Below are positions 22,592 through 30,292 of a stretch of DNA of 64,000 bases, in pieces. Below the pieces are notes generated by a model. It was not told the DNA's origin. It did no database searches and was given only the letters and a program-made list of their open reading frames with translations. Numbering within the stretch: position 1 is the stretch's first letter; the number at the start of each line of letters is the position of its first letter. The translations under genes and the position numbers were made by a program. This stretch comes from JAMHWD01 sp035911135 (lineage in GTDB: Bacteria; Pseudomonadota; Alphaproteobacteria; Micavibrionales; Micavibrionaceae): assembly GCA_035911135.1 (NCBI GenBank), contig JAMHWD010000040.1, positions 27,273 to 91,272 on the forward strand. The letters are read 5' to 3'.

Positions 22592-24811
22592 TCAAAAATC
22601 ATAGTCTTCCTCCATTGCTTCTGTGTCTGGAAATTCGGGCGGCTGGGATGCCAAATCCGATGCAGCGGCGGCGCGCGTGATGCGCTTGATGACGACAGGG
22701 CGCACCGTGCTATCAATGACGAAACTGATAGCCTCCGTGCCTGTGACGATGGTTTTGTTTGCGCGGCAGGCCATCTCGATCATGGTGCGAAGAGTTTTGC
22801 TGGCCCGCTGATGACCTTTTGCATCCGTCTGCCGGAACTGGATAAAGTAATCGGAGCCGCCCCAGGCAAGGCGTATGGCTGCCGCATTCAACGACAGGCT
22901 TTCTTCCTTCACCTGGGCGGCCAGCGAAGCGATGATGGTATGATTGGCATCATCCTGATCCGGTGCGCTGCGGATCAGACTATCCTCCAGCATCACGCGC
23001 TCCAGCGTCCCGACTTCTTCCCCATTGGCGATCACGACGCTGATGCGCTTGAACCATTTTGCATCGGGCGATACGAGGGATAGGTTGGCCTTGGCATCGT
23101 CCAAGCGGACATAAAGGTGACGGTCATTGGCGGAGATTCCGTAACGCTCGGAATCTTTCTTGCTCATGCCGTACAGCGTTTCCATGATCCTGGCCACGCC
23201 GTTGAGGGAACTGGCCCCGCGCGCCGTGTTCATGTCTCCGGCATAGCCTTCCGAGGATCCCTTTGGCGGTTTGGCTGTGTGGTGGATCAGCAGAACAGAA
23301 CATCCCGCACGGCGGGCGATATCGCGGAACATCTGCGACACGAGTTTGATCTGCTGGTTGCTGTTTTCTTCCAGCTCATGGGTTTCAACGAAAGGATCGG
23401 CGACAAAGACGGATATGCCGTTCTTTTTGATATGCTCGATGCAGGCATCGACATCAGGGGTGCGAATGATCGTCCCGTCAGGCATCATTTTCGCCACCAG
23501 CAAAGGACGGTCGGCGCCGCTGTTAAGGGCCAGCCTCCCTTTGATGTCGGAAAAATCGATCTTATGGTGTTGCAGGACGGCAGCGAGACGGCGTTTCAGT
23601 TCATCGCTTTCATCCTCGTTATTGTAAATCCAGACTTTGCCTGTACGGTGAACGGCCTGTCCGGTGATTTCTTTTCCCGTGATGATGGCCACGGCCTGCG
23701 CGATGCAGAGCGTCGATTTCCCGACACCGGGAGGCGCGATCAGGACACTGAGGTAATCGACTAAAAGGCTTGTGCCTAAAATCCATTGCCGTTTTGGGAT
23801 CATGGCGACGGGAAGGTCATCCAGAAACGTTGCCATTAACGGCGTATTTTCCAGTCCCTCCGGCACAGTATTCATGGGATCAGGAATGGCCCATTTCTCC
23901 CTTGCGCCCCTGATCATGGTCTGGAGTTCGCGGTAGGTCTGCTGCACGGCGTAATGCGGCAGCGTCAGGGCCGATGAGAAAAGCAGAATTTCCGTATCGG
24001 ACAAACCCGTCCTGACCCAGTGTGCTGTCAGGCGCAGCACGTTTCGATGCCAACCGCCAGGGGAATGCAGATCGCGCAGGCAATCCTCGACCCGCACACC
24101 CGCCGCATCTGGCAAATTCAGGCTTGATGCTGTTTTTTGAACAGGCGCATCGGCCATAAGAGGAAAAACATGGGAGAAGGCTTCGAATGAAAACGGATAG
24201 TGATGAACCTGCTCCAGAGATGTGGCCTCGGCGACGCGGCCTGGTTTTTTTGGGTAGGCGATGGACCCTGCAAGGCGCATGACCCGCGATGGATTGTGGA
24301 TAGTAACGTCGCCGTCCAGGGCAGCTGTGATGGCTTTTATCTGAGAGACAGACTTTGAAAAATCAGTGACCACTTCATCAAGTTTCCACCATAGCTGCTG
24401 CCGCAGATTGGGAACGCGGCCCGTGGTAACGACCAGCGTGGGTTTTATATTTCTGATTTTTTCAGCTGCCGCCTCGGCTACGCCAACATCATCAAGATCG
24501 ACATATAAGGCTGGCAGTAAGAGCGCATCGGCATCATTCGATCTTATGCCTCTTTTTGTATCCGGCCTGCGAAGTGCTGCGCCGATATAAACATTCTGGC
24601 CGTGGAAACTATTGATAAGAAAGGCGCGTTCAGCGACCTCATCAAGGTCAGCAATATCGAACATTTCACAATGACGAACGTCACGATCCTCGCCACGCGG
24701 CCCTGTCCAGGCAAGCTCAATCAGGCCGTCTTTTGTGCAATCGCCGAACAGATGCTGAACGTGCGTCAGCATCATTTCTTTGTTCGGTTTTAAATCATCA
24801 TTTTTCATCAT
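22592..24811 (-). CDS. Primase-helicase (RepB-like primase plus RecA-type ATPase), 739 aa
   Basis: The N-terminal about 220 residues look like a RepB/PrimPol-type primase: YVDLDDV with the metal-binding DxD (about 103-109), then KPTLVVTTGRVPNLRQQLWW and PSRVMRLAGSIAYPKKPGRV. Residues about 345-600 are a RecA-type helicase: Walker A LIAPPGVGKSTLCIAQA (about 359-367), then NNEDESDELKRRLAAV, Walker B region VFVADPFVETHE and LLIHHTAKPPKGSSEGYAG. The C-terminal about 100 residues are basic. It would unwind and prime phage DNA. The iteron-like array follows its stop. It starts after a hairpin and a 69-bp gap. Confidence 0.88.
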   Translation of the reverse strand: MMKNDDLKPNKEMMLTHVQHLFGDCTKDGLIELAWTGPRGEDRDVRHCEMFDIADLDEVAERAFLINSFHGQNVYIGAALRRPDTKRGIRSNDADALLLPALYVDLDDVGVAEAAAEKIRNIKPTLVVTTGRVPNLRQQLWWKLDEVVTDFSKSVSQIKAITAALDGDVTIHNPSRVMRLAGSIAYPKKPGRVAEATSLEQVHHYPFSFEAFSHVFPLMADAPVQKTASSLNLPDAAGVRVEDCLRDLHSPGGWHRNVLRLTAHWVRTGLSDTEILLFSSALTLPHYAVQQTYRELQTMIRGAREKWAIPDPMNTVPEGLENTPLMATFLDDLPVAMIPKRQWILGTSLLVDYLSVLIAPPGVGKSTLCIAQAVAIITGKEITGQAVHRTGKVWIYNNEDESDELKRRLAAVLQHHKIDFSDIKGRLALNSGADRPLLVAKMMPDGTIIRTPDVDACIEHIKKNGISVFVADPFVETHELEENSNQQIKLVSQMFRDIARRAGCSVLLIHHTAKPPKGSSEGYAGDMNTARGASSLNGVARIMETLYGMSKKDSERYGISANDRHLYVRLDDAKANLSLVSPDAKWFKRISVVIANGEEVGTLERVMLEDSLIRSAPDQDDANHTIIASLAAQVKEESLSLNAAAIRLAWGGSDYFIQFRQTDAKGHQRASKTLRTMIEMACRANKTIVTGTEAISFVIDSTVRPVVIKRITRAAAASDLASQPPEFPDTEAMEEDYDF

Positions 24812-24842
24812 TGATTACTGCGATTGCGGTTGAAGGGAGGGA

Positions 24843-24867
24843 GGAGCCGCCCGTGATGGACGGCTCC
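24843..24867 (-). terminator. Hairpin between early genes
   Basis: On the minus strand GGAGCCG and CGGCTCC pair, extending with two more pairs beyond one mismatch. There is no T run, so it may be an attenuator or stabiliser and not a full terminator. It sits 13 bases after the stop of the 211-residue gene and before the primase-helicase. Confidence 0.45.
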
Positions 24868-24880
24868 TTTGCTGGCGGGG

Positions 24881-25516
24881 TTAGAAAACCGGCTTGGACA
24901 AATTGCCAGTGTCCGGTGCCGGGGATGGCTGCGGAGGCTGGACGGTGCTGGCTGCCGGTTGGTGGGATTGCTGGTTCTGAGGCGCGGCTTGCGGAGCTTT
25001 TCTTTCGCCGTCATCGAGCGCGGCGGGCCTGTCGATCCAGTCAACGATCACAAAATTCGGGACGTTGGTACGGCCCTTGCCGATCTGGATGTTGGTGGCA
25101 TCTACGAACTCAACGACAGGAACCTGACCGCGATGGTTAGGAAGCTGCTCTTCATATAAAGCGTAGAGTTTTTTCAGCCCTTCCGATGCGCCTGTCGCCG
25201 TGGTGGCAAATTCACGCAGACGGTCCGGTCCGAATTCCTGCGGCAGCAGAATGTTGAAACCGAAGCCGCGTTTCCATTCACGTCCGTCTTGCGGTTTCGG
25301 TGCTGGCGTTTGCAGATTGGGATCCCATACCCATTCAGGCGGTGAATTTTCGGCGAAAATTCCCCAGCCTGTGCGGATATTGGCAAGATCGAACACGCAG
25401 CGCGGAAGCCTGATACTTTTTGTGCCTTGTTCGGTAGAAAGCGCCCAGCTGCTCGTCCCCGCCATATAGCGGATATGAGGCACAGCGGCGCCGCCGTTAT
25501 AAAGATTAAGTGGCAT
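24881..25516 (-). CDS. Early phage protein, possible ssDNA-binding-like (211 aa)
   Basis: The start at 25516 follows AAAGGAG and gives MPLNLYNGGAAVPHIRYMAG. An upstream extension of 18 codons has no ribosome site. Residues up to about 160 are beta-rich and aromatic (LPRCVFDLANIRTGWGIFAE, then WKRGFGFNILLPQEFG). The last 50 residues are a Pro/Gln/Ala linker ending GNLSKPVF. A globular DNA-binding core plus disordered tail is the layout of single-strand DNA-binding proteins, and the genes on either side are a nuclease and the primase-helicase. No family was recognised, so this is inference. Confidence 0.6.
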   Translation of the reverse strand: MPLNLYNGGAAVPHIRYMAGTSSWALSTEQGTKSIRLPRCVFDLANIRTGWGIFAENSPPEWVWDPNLQTPAPKPQDGREWKRGFGFNILLPQEFGPDRLREFATTATGASEGLKKLYALYEEQLPNHRGQVPVVEFVDATNIQIGKGRTNVPNFVIVDWIDRPAALDDGERKAPQAAPQNQQSHQPAASTVQPPQPSPAPDTGNLSKPVF

Positions 25517-25542
25517 GGTAGTCTCTCCTTTGGTTGGTGGGT

Positions 25543-26352
25543 TTAAAATCCATAGACATCCCTGGCGCACGCCCTGGTGAGCGTTCCCCAGCGGAAGTTC
25601 GAATAGTCCGGCGCGTAACGGGCTGCGATTTCCCGCCAGTCGGACGATTGCGACAGCATTCGCATGACGATGTGAGCGATCTGCGTTGCTGTATGGATTT
25701 GTGCGGCAGCGGCTTCGGCGGAGAGTTCCAAAACCTTGTGATCGGATTTGGTGACGTAACAGAAGTGTTGCGCCCTGTTGCCGCTGGCTTTCCAGTAGAT
25801 TGCGGCCTGGAGCTGATGCTCCTGCGACATATCTTCCGGCATGCGTGATGTGGTTTTCAGGTCGACGTCCAGGCCGTGACCGTCAAAGGCAAAATCTTTG
25901 TAGCCGATGACAGGAACCGGAATGCCTTCCAGCATGATTTCAATTCTGTGTTGGCGTTCGTTATTTTCAGGTCTTGTGGGGGTTCCGTATGGACGCAAAG
26001 CGGTCAGCGCATTACGGACAAAACCGTCGAATGCTTTTTTGCGGCCTTCCGCTTCCCGTCCGACAATTTCTTCGAGCTTGGCTTCGCGGTCTTCTGGATC
26101 GTAGCCGCCGAGCGCCGTCTTATGACGGTATGCCTTGGCAGCCAGATCGATGCATTCTTCTATGGATGATGTGGGATTGAAAAGTCCGTGGGATACGGCG
26201 TCTTCCGCTGCCTGTCCGGCAAACATGGCGATATTGCCAGGGTCTTTGATTTTCGCCAGGTAGCTGATGATCCAGTATGCTTGAGAGCTTCTGAAAGCGT
26301 TGAGGCTAGACGCTGATAGATGAGCGATGCCATGTTGTTCGAAAGGATTCAT
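25543..26352 (-). CDS. PD-(D/E)XK nuclease, RecB/Cas4-like
   Basis: The 269-residue product opens HLSASSLNAFRSSQAYWIIS, the SxSxLxxFxxCP-style start of RecB-like nucleases, though the usual cysteine is absent. The catalytic core is GYKDFAFDGHGLDVDLKTTS, giving the D...DLK of the PD-(D/E)XK motif, followed by EHQLQAAIYWKA, the motif-QxxxY helix. It should act as an exonuclease or nickase in recombination-dependent replication of the phage. It overlaps nothing and is separated by about 26 bases from the next gene. No Fe-S cysteine set is visible. Confidence 0.85.
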   Translation of the reverse strand: MNPFEQHGIAHLSASSLNAFRSSQAYWIISYLAKIKDPGNIAMFAGQAAEDAVSHGLFNPTSSIEECIDLAAKAYRHKTALGGYDPEDREAKLEEIVGREAEGRKKAFDGFVRNALTALRPYGTPTRPENNERQHRIEIMLEGIPVPVIGYKDFAFDGHGLDVDLKTTSRMPEDMSQEHQLQAAIYWKASGNRAQHFCYVTKSDHKVLELSAEAAAAQIHTATQIAHIVMRMLSQSSDWREIAARYAPDYSNFRWGTLTRACARDVYGF

Positions 26353-26458
26353 GTTTTCTGTCCGTGTGTTTGTGAAATCAACACGGACAGCATGGATTGC
26401 TCAGGGTGGGGACCGCTTGGGGACGGTCAGGAGATCGGCAGGTGACAGGCCGGAGACG

Positions 26459-27253
26459 CTATTGCGAATCTTTCTGGTTAATCACGACACCAGCGATAAA
26501 ATCTTCGTGCAGCCTGTAAAGGCCACGCGAGTCTGAAATAATCAATTCGCGCCAATAGGGTTGCCGTTTGAAAATATCTTTCAGGGTAAATGTTTCTGAT
26601 CCGGCATCCTGCAACAGCCGTTTACCGTTTTGCCACGGCTCGCCCTCTATCGCTGCATAATATAGCCTTTTGATGATAGCCGACTGAATGGCGCCGAAGG
26701 AAAAATCACGCGCTTTGAAGGCAACGTGCCGAAAATCAGGGGCGCAGTTTATTTTTATGGGCTGCTGCGGTCCCATCGCCTTTCCAATGATCTCGACGGT
26801 GCATTCCCCGCCTGTACGAAAACCCAGATGTTCCTCCAACTGTTCTTTGCCGTGAGTCAGCACGACAAGATCATCGTATGAAACTTCCACATCGACCGCG
26901 CCCGGCTTCAGGCAGATGGCCTGATTGATATCCGCACCGGGAAATTCCCGGATAAAAGCCGCACCCTTGTGCAGAATTTTTCGATAGTCGGCAACATAGA
27001 TCGGGGTGTAGCCCTCCCAGTGCATTTCCGTCCGTTTCAGAATCACCTGGTTATGGACCAGGTTCTCTTCTATTTTGAAAACACTGACGGGAGGAATCCA
27101 GGCATGCACGGCCAGGGTGCCATTCAGGATGCAGTTATCAAGACCAGTTTTGGAAATTCCGCACCCCTGTATAATTTCCGAAAAATTGTAATATGTGCGC
27201 TGCTTGTGTCCCCACATCTCCGGTTTCTCCCTTCCGCGATAAAAGCCTCTCAT
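26459..27253 (-). CDS. Early phage protein of unknown function (264 aa)
   Basis: This 264-residue protein is divergent from the S24 gene. It opens with a basic segment and a possible helix-turn-helix (YYNFSEIIQGCGISKTGLDN). The middle is beta-rich and acidic, and the C-terminus has YYAAIEGEPWQNGKRLLQDA followed by FKRQPYWRELIISDSRGLYR, a motif also seen in other alphaproteobacterial hypothetical proteins. It is therefore probably a widespread but uncharacterised DNA-associated protein. A second ATG 12 codons downstream (MWGHKQ) could also be the start. Function is not assigned. Confidence 0.62.
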   Translation of the reverse strand: MRGFYRGREKPEMWGHKQRTYYNFSEIIQGCGISKTGLDNCILNGTLAVHAWIPPVSVFKIEENLVHNQVILKRTEMHWEGYTPIYVADYRKILHKGAAFIREFPGADINQAICLKPGAVDVEVSYDDLVVLTHGKEQLEEHLGFRTGGECTVEIIGKAMGPQQPIKINCAPDFRHVAFKARDFSFGAIQSAIIKRLYYAAIEGEPWQNGKRLLQDAGSETFTLKDIFKRQPYWRELIISDSRGLYRLHEDFIAGVVINQKDSQ

Positions 27254-27283
27254 TATTTTTGATTAGTATTGTGAATTTAGATT

Positions 27284-27298
27284 GTTCATTATATGTTC
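27284..27298. promoter_or_regulatory. LexA-type box GTTC-N7-GTTC
   Basis: GTTC ATTATAT GTTC is an exact match to the alphaproteobacterial LexA consensus. It lies in the 86-bp gap between the divergent 264-residue gene and the S24 peptidase gene, where either promoter could be covered. Confidence 0.75.
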
Positions 27299-27339
27299 GT
27301 CAAATGTATCTATTTTGTTTTCCACAAACCTACGATTGA

Positions 27340-27825
27340 ATGCAGGATAAGATGGGCAGCGCGTTAAGAAATTGGGATCAGAAAACCTATGGCCTGAACG
27401 ATATTTCGGAAACCATGCCCCTGGCGATGGCGCGGCAAATAAGGATTCCGCTGTTCTGGGAGAGCGTCCCTGCAGGCGCGCCGGAACACCGCGAAGGCTA
27501 TGTCGATGAATACATCGACTTTTATAAATACTTCATCAAAAATCCCGACGATGCCTACATCGTGCGCGTCTCCGGCGAATCGATGTGTGAGGCAAATATC
27601 TTCCCCGGAGACCTGCTGATCGTTGATCGCGGCGGTGAACCCCGCCACGGTGATATTGTGATTGCTGGCATCAACGGACAAAAAACCGTGAAGCGGTTAT
27701 TCATCAACGGTGATTCTGTGCGCCTGATGCCGGAAAATAAAAATTATCAGCCCATCATTGTAAAATCGATTGATGAATTAAGCATCTGGGGCGTTGTCAC
27801 ATTCGTCGTCAGCCGTCCGCGCTGA
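27340..27825 (+). CDS. S24 peptidase, UmuD/LexA-like, without DNA-binding domain (161 aa)
   Basis: The 161-residue protein has the self-cleaving S24 fold. The likely cleavage bond is Ala45-Gly46 in ESVPAGAPEH. The nucleophile Ser81 is in VRVSGESMCEANIFPGDLLI and the general base Lys118 in GQKTVKRLF. The N-terminal 40 residues (QIRIPLFWESVPAG) are too short for a helix-turn-helix, so it resembles UmuD more than a CI repressor. No UmuC-like gene is adjacent. With the LexA box upstream it probably belongs to the SOS response and may modulate prophage induction or DNA synthesis. The ATG at 27340 is used; ATGs at 27352 or 27415 are possible. Confidence 0.85.
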   Translation: MQDKMGSALRNWDQKTYGLNDISETMPLAMARQIRIPLFWESVPAGAPEHREGYVDEYIDFYKYFIKNPDDAYIVRVSGESMCEANIFPGDLLIVDRGGEPRHGDIVIAGINGQKTVKRLFINGDSVRLMPENKNYQPIIVKSIDELSIWGVVTFVVSRPR

Positions 27826-27891
27826 TCGTCCGTCCCCTTCCTGTCCCCCACCGATCTCCGGCCCATCACCGAGCCGTCCCCATACTGATCT

Positions 27892-27929
27892 GATTATCTT
27901 CAAGGGAGCTTTAATCCGCGAAGATAATC
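27892..27929 (+). repeat. Inverted repeat before the recombinase cassette
   Basis: GATTATCTTC and GAAGATAATC form a 10-bp perfect inverted repeat with an 18-base spacer just upstream of the 62-residue gene. It has no T run on the plus strand. It may be an operator for the recombinase operon. Confidence 0.6.
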
Positions 27930-27932
27930 AAA

Positions 27933-28121
27933 ATGAAACGTGTCCCCCCGCATATGATGACAACCGCCGAAAGGCTGGATGAAATCGCCACTATCATGGC
28001 GAATGCCGTCATACGTCAAGAAAAGCGCAATAAAACCAACGAATTTGGAGAAGGTTCTTCTGGACTTCACTGCCTACCGGAGCGTCCATGTCATGCAACC
28101 GAAGCAAAGGAGAAAGCATGA
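27933..28121 (+). CDS. Small protein upstream of DUF2924/recombinase (62 aa)
   Basis: This 62-residue protein reads TAERLDEIATIMANAVIRQE, then Asn/Lys-rich and Ser/Gly-rich sequence ending ATEAKEKA. Small proteins with an ERLDEIAxILAxxxIR start regularly stand before DUF2924 and a serine recombinase in alphaproteobacterial genomes, so it is kept. Its stop overlaps the next start (ATGA). The start may be any of three ATGs (27933, 27954, 27957), as none has a strong ribosome site. The role is unknown; it may be a partner or regulator of the recombinase. Confidence 0.62.
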   Translation: MKRVPPHMMTTAERLDEIATIMANAVIRQEKRNKTNEFGEGSSGLHCLPERPCHATEAKEKA

Positions 28122-28543
28122 CAGATACGGTTTTAAAGCAATTATCAGCAGTGTCGAACATGGATATTGCCACGCTGAAAGACACATGGAAACGCATGTT
28201 CAAGACCGAAGCGCCGAAATTCAACCGCGCTTATCTTGAAAAAAAGATCGCATACCGCATCCAGGAAATCGCGTATGGCGGTCTGACACCCGAAACAAAA
28301 CAGAAAATCAGAAACCTACGAAACGACATCAATGCGGGAAGCCGGGAAAGAAACCGATCCTTGCCGCTAGCTGGCACGATGATTGTGCGCGAATATCAAG
28401 GAGTCGAACACCGCGTGGTCGTGCTGGACGATGGTTTTGAATACCAGGGTCATAAATACACCAATCTGTCCGTCATCGCCCGTGTCATCACAGGCACACG
28501 CTGGTCCGGCCCCGTGTTCTTTGGATTGAAGAGGCAAGCATGA
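28118..28543 (+). CDS. DUF2924 family protein (141 aa)
   Basis: The start at 28118 has AAAGGAG six bases upstream; an upstream extension of ten codons lacks a site. The product has the DUF2924 layout: LKDTWKRMFKTEAPKFNRAY, then LEKKIAYRIQEIAYGGLTPE, a helical middle, and a beta C-terminus (TMIVREYQGVEHRVVVLDDG, then RVITGTRWSGPVFFGLKR). It is basic and probably binds DNA. DUF2924 genes typically precede large serine recombinases, and here the stop overlaps the recombinase start by 4 bases, so an accessory role in recombination is likely. Confidence 0.88.
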   Translation: MTDTVLKQLSAVSNMDIATLKDTWKRMFKTEAPKFNRAYLEKKIAYRIQEIAYGGLTPETKQKIRNLRNDINAGSRERNRSLPLAGTMIVREYQGVEHRVVVLDDGFEYQGHKYTNLSVIARVITGTRWSGPVFFGLKRQA

Positions 28544-30288
28544 ACCCAGAAAAAGTAAGAAAGCGTTGCGCTATCTACACCCGCAAATCATCGGACGAAG
28601 GACTGGATCAGGATTTTAACTCTCTTGATGCCCAGCGCGAGGCGGCAGAACACCATATCAGGGCGCAGGCGCATGAAGGCTGGACCGTATCGCCCACACG
28701 GTATGATGACGGCGGTTTTTCCGGCGGCTCAATGGAAAGGCCAGCCCTCAAACGGCTGATGGAAGACATTGAAGACGGCCTGGTCGATGTGATCGTTGTC
28801 TACAAGATCGACCGCCTCTCACGCTCTATGGCCGATTTCATGCGGATCATGGAGGTATTCGACCGCCACAAGGTTTCTTTCGTATCTGTTACCCAGCATT
28901 TTAATACCGATACCTCGATGGGCCGGCTCATCCTCAATATCCTGCAATCTTTCGCGCAGTTTGAACGGGAAATGACAACCGAGCGGATCCGCGATAAATT
29001 TGCGGCCTCCAAACGCAAAGGCATGTGGATGGGTGGTGTGCCGCCTCTGGGCTATGACGTGCGTAACCGCAAGCTGGAAATAAACCCCAGCGAAGCCGAG
29101 GTCGTACAATATATATTCCACCGCTTCATCGAAATCGGCTCCGCCACGATGCTGGTGAAGGATCTGGCTGAAAAAGGCTACACCTCTAAAAACTGGGTGT
29201 CAAACAGGGGCAGGCATCACCAGGGCCAGCCTATTACCAAAAGCGCCATCTATAAAATCCTCTGTAGCCAGATCTATATCGGAAAAATAAGCCACAAAGG
29301 CACGATTTACGAAGGCGAACATGATGGCATCATCGACCCTAAAGTCTTTGAAAAAGTGCGATCCATGATTGATACCCGTGTGCCAAATTCATCACCCTTG
29401 CGCTGCACGTCTGCTTCGTACCTTTTGCGCGGTCTTGTTTTCGATCAGGACGGCTATGCCATGACCTGCGCTGCTGCGAAGAAGAAAGAAAGGCGTTACA
29501 GATATTACGTCAGCACACAGGCGGTCAAAAAAAGCTATCACGATTGTCCCCTGAAAACTGTTTCCGCACCGTTGCTGGAGTCGGTTATCATTGACCAGAT
29601 GCGCCGCCTGCTGGCGCGGCCTGAATGGGCAAAAGAGATTTTAGCCAAAGCCCAGAAAGGCGATCTTGGCGACACCCTGACAGAACAGAAAATCGTCCGC
29701 GCCCTTGAGAATTTTGAGCTGCTATGGGACGAGCTTTTCCCGCTGGAACAGCTGCGCCTAGCCAATCTGCTGATCCAGCGTGTGGTGGTTTCAACCGATA
29801 AGGTTCAGATATCGCTCCGCCCTGTCGGTATGGCGGGCCTGCTGCACGAAATCATGCCGGACGTAGCATTGACGGCTTCACGGCTAACCGAAAATTCCCC
29901 CATTACAATCGAAATACCCGTCACTTTTAAAATGCGGGGTGGCCGAAAATACATCACCACGCCGGATGGCAACGCCCTGAGCGCGCCCAAAAGTCCAAGA
30001 TATGAAAGCAATCTGATAAAAGCCATTATCAGGGGCCATGAATTTGCAGATACGCTGCAAAAAGAACCAGAGCTGACGATCATGACCCTGGCGCAGCGGG
30101 AAATGCTGGACCACGGCTATGTCGGCAAGACAATCCGCATGACCCAGCTTGCGCCCGACATTATTGAGGCCATCCTGAACGGACGGCAGCCGCAGGGCAT
30201 GAGCCTGTCCGAGCTTATGCGGCCTTTCCCTGACGGCTGGAATGATCAGCGAAAGCATTTTGGTTTTGGTTTACAATTAAAAAACTGA
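28540..30288 (+). CDS. Large serine recombinase/integrase (582 aa)
   Basis: The N-terminal catalytic domain has CAIYTRKSSDEGLDQDFNSL, in which Ser17 or Ser18 is the likely nucleophile, then VVYKIDRLSRSMADFMRIME and FEREMTTERIRDKFAASKRK. A recombinase domain follows (SATMLVKDLAEKGYTSKNWV, then ITKSAIYKILCSQIYIG). It continues with a zinc-ribbon-like region (MTCAAAKKKERRYRYYVSTQ, then HDCPLKTV), which keeps only two cysteines. The C-terminal about 150 residues are variable and basic. It likely integrates and excises the prophage. It ends 5 bases before the convergent CDF gene. Confidence 0.93.
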   Translation: MNPEKVRKRCAIYTRKSSDEGLDQDFNSLDAQREAAEHHIRAQAHEGWTVSPTRYDDGGFSGGSMERPALKRLMEDIEDGLVDVIVVYKIDRLSRSMADFMRIMEVFDRHKVSFVSVTQHFNTDTSMGRLILNILQSFAQFEREMTTERIRDKFAASKRKGMWMGGVPPLGYDVRNRKLEINPSEAEVVQYIFHRFIEIGSATMLVKDLAEKGYTSKNWVSNRGRHHQGQPITKSAIYKILCSQIYIGKISHKGTIYEGEHDGIIDPKVFEKVRSMIDTRVPNSSPLRCTSASYLLRGLVFDQDGYAMTCAAAKKKERRYRYYVSTQAVKKSYHDCPLKTVSAPLLESVIIDQMRRLLARPEWAKEILAKAQKGDLGDTLTEQKIVRALENFELLWDELFPLEQLRLANLLIQRVVVSTDKVQISLRPVGMAGLLHEIMPDVALTASRLTENSPITIEIPVTFKMRGGRKYITTPDGNALSAPKSPRYESNLIKAIIRGHEFADTLQKEPELTIMTLAQREMLDHGYVGKTIRMTQLAPDIIEAILNGRQPQGMSLSELMRPFPDGWNDQRKHFGFGLQLKN

Positions 30289-30292
30289 ACGA

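Larger units (their letters stand above)
1..30288. mobile_element. Prophage (right portion), siphovirus-like with lambda/Mu-type head genes
   Basis: A contiguous set of phage genes runs from distal tail proteins at the left edge to a large serine recombinase at the right. Small and large terminase, gpW, portal, protease/scaffold, decoration, capsid, tail terminator, tube, chaperone and tape measure genes are in canonical order on the minus strand, with many 4-bp start/stop overlaps. The early genes also read on the minus strand, and the control and recombination genes read on the plus strand. The left end, host-specificity and lysis genes are not in the window. The right boundary is placed just after the recombinase because metal-resistance genes of bacterial type start 5 bases later. 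No att core could be identified. Confidence 0.93.

Noticed and set aside
1..30288. Lysis genes, anti-CRISPR or toxin-antitoxin genes
   Set aside because: No endolysin, holin or toxin-antitoxin pair could be recognised in the visible phage portion; they may be to the left of the window.
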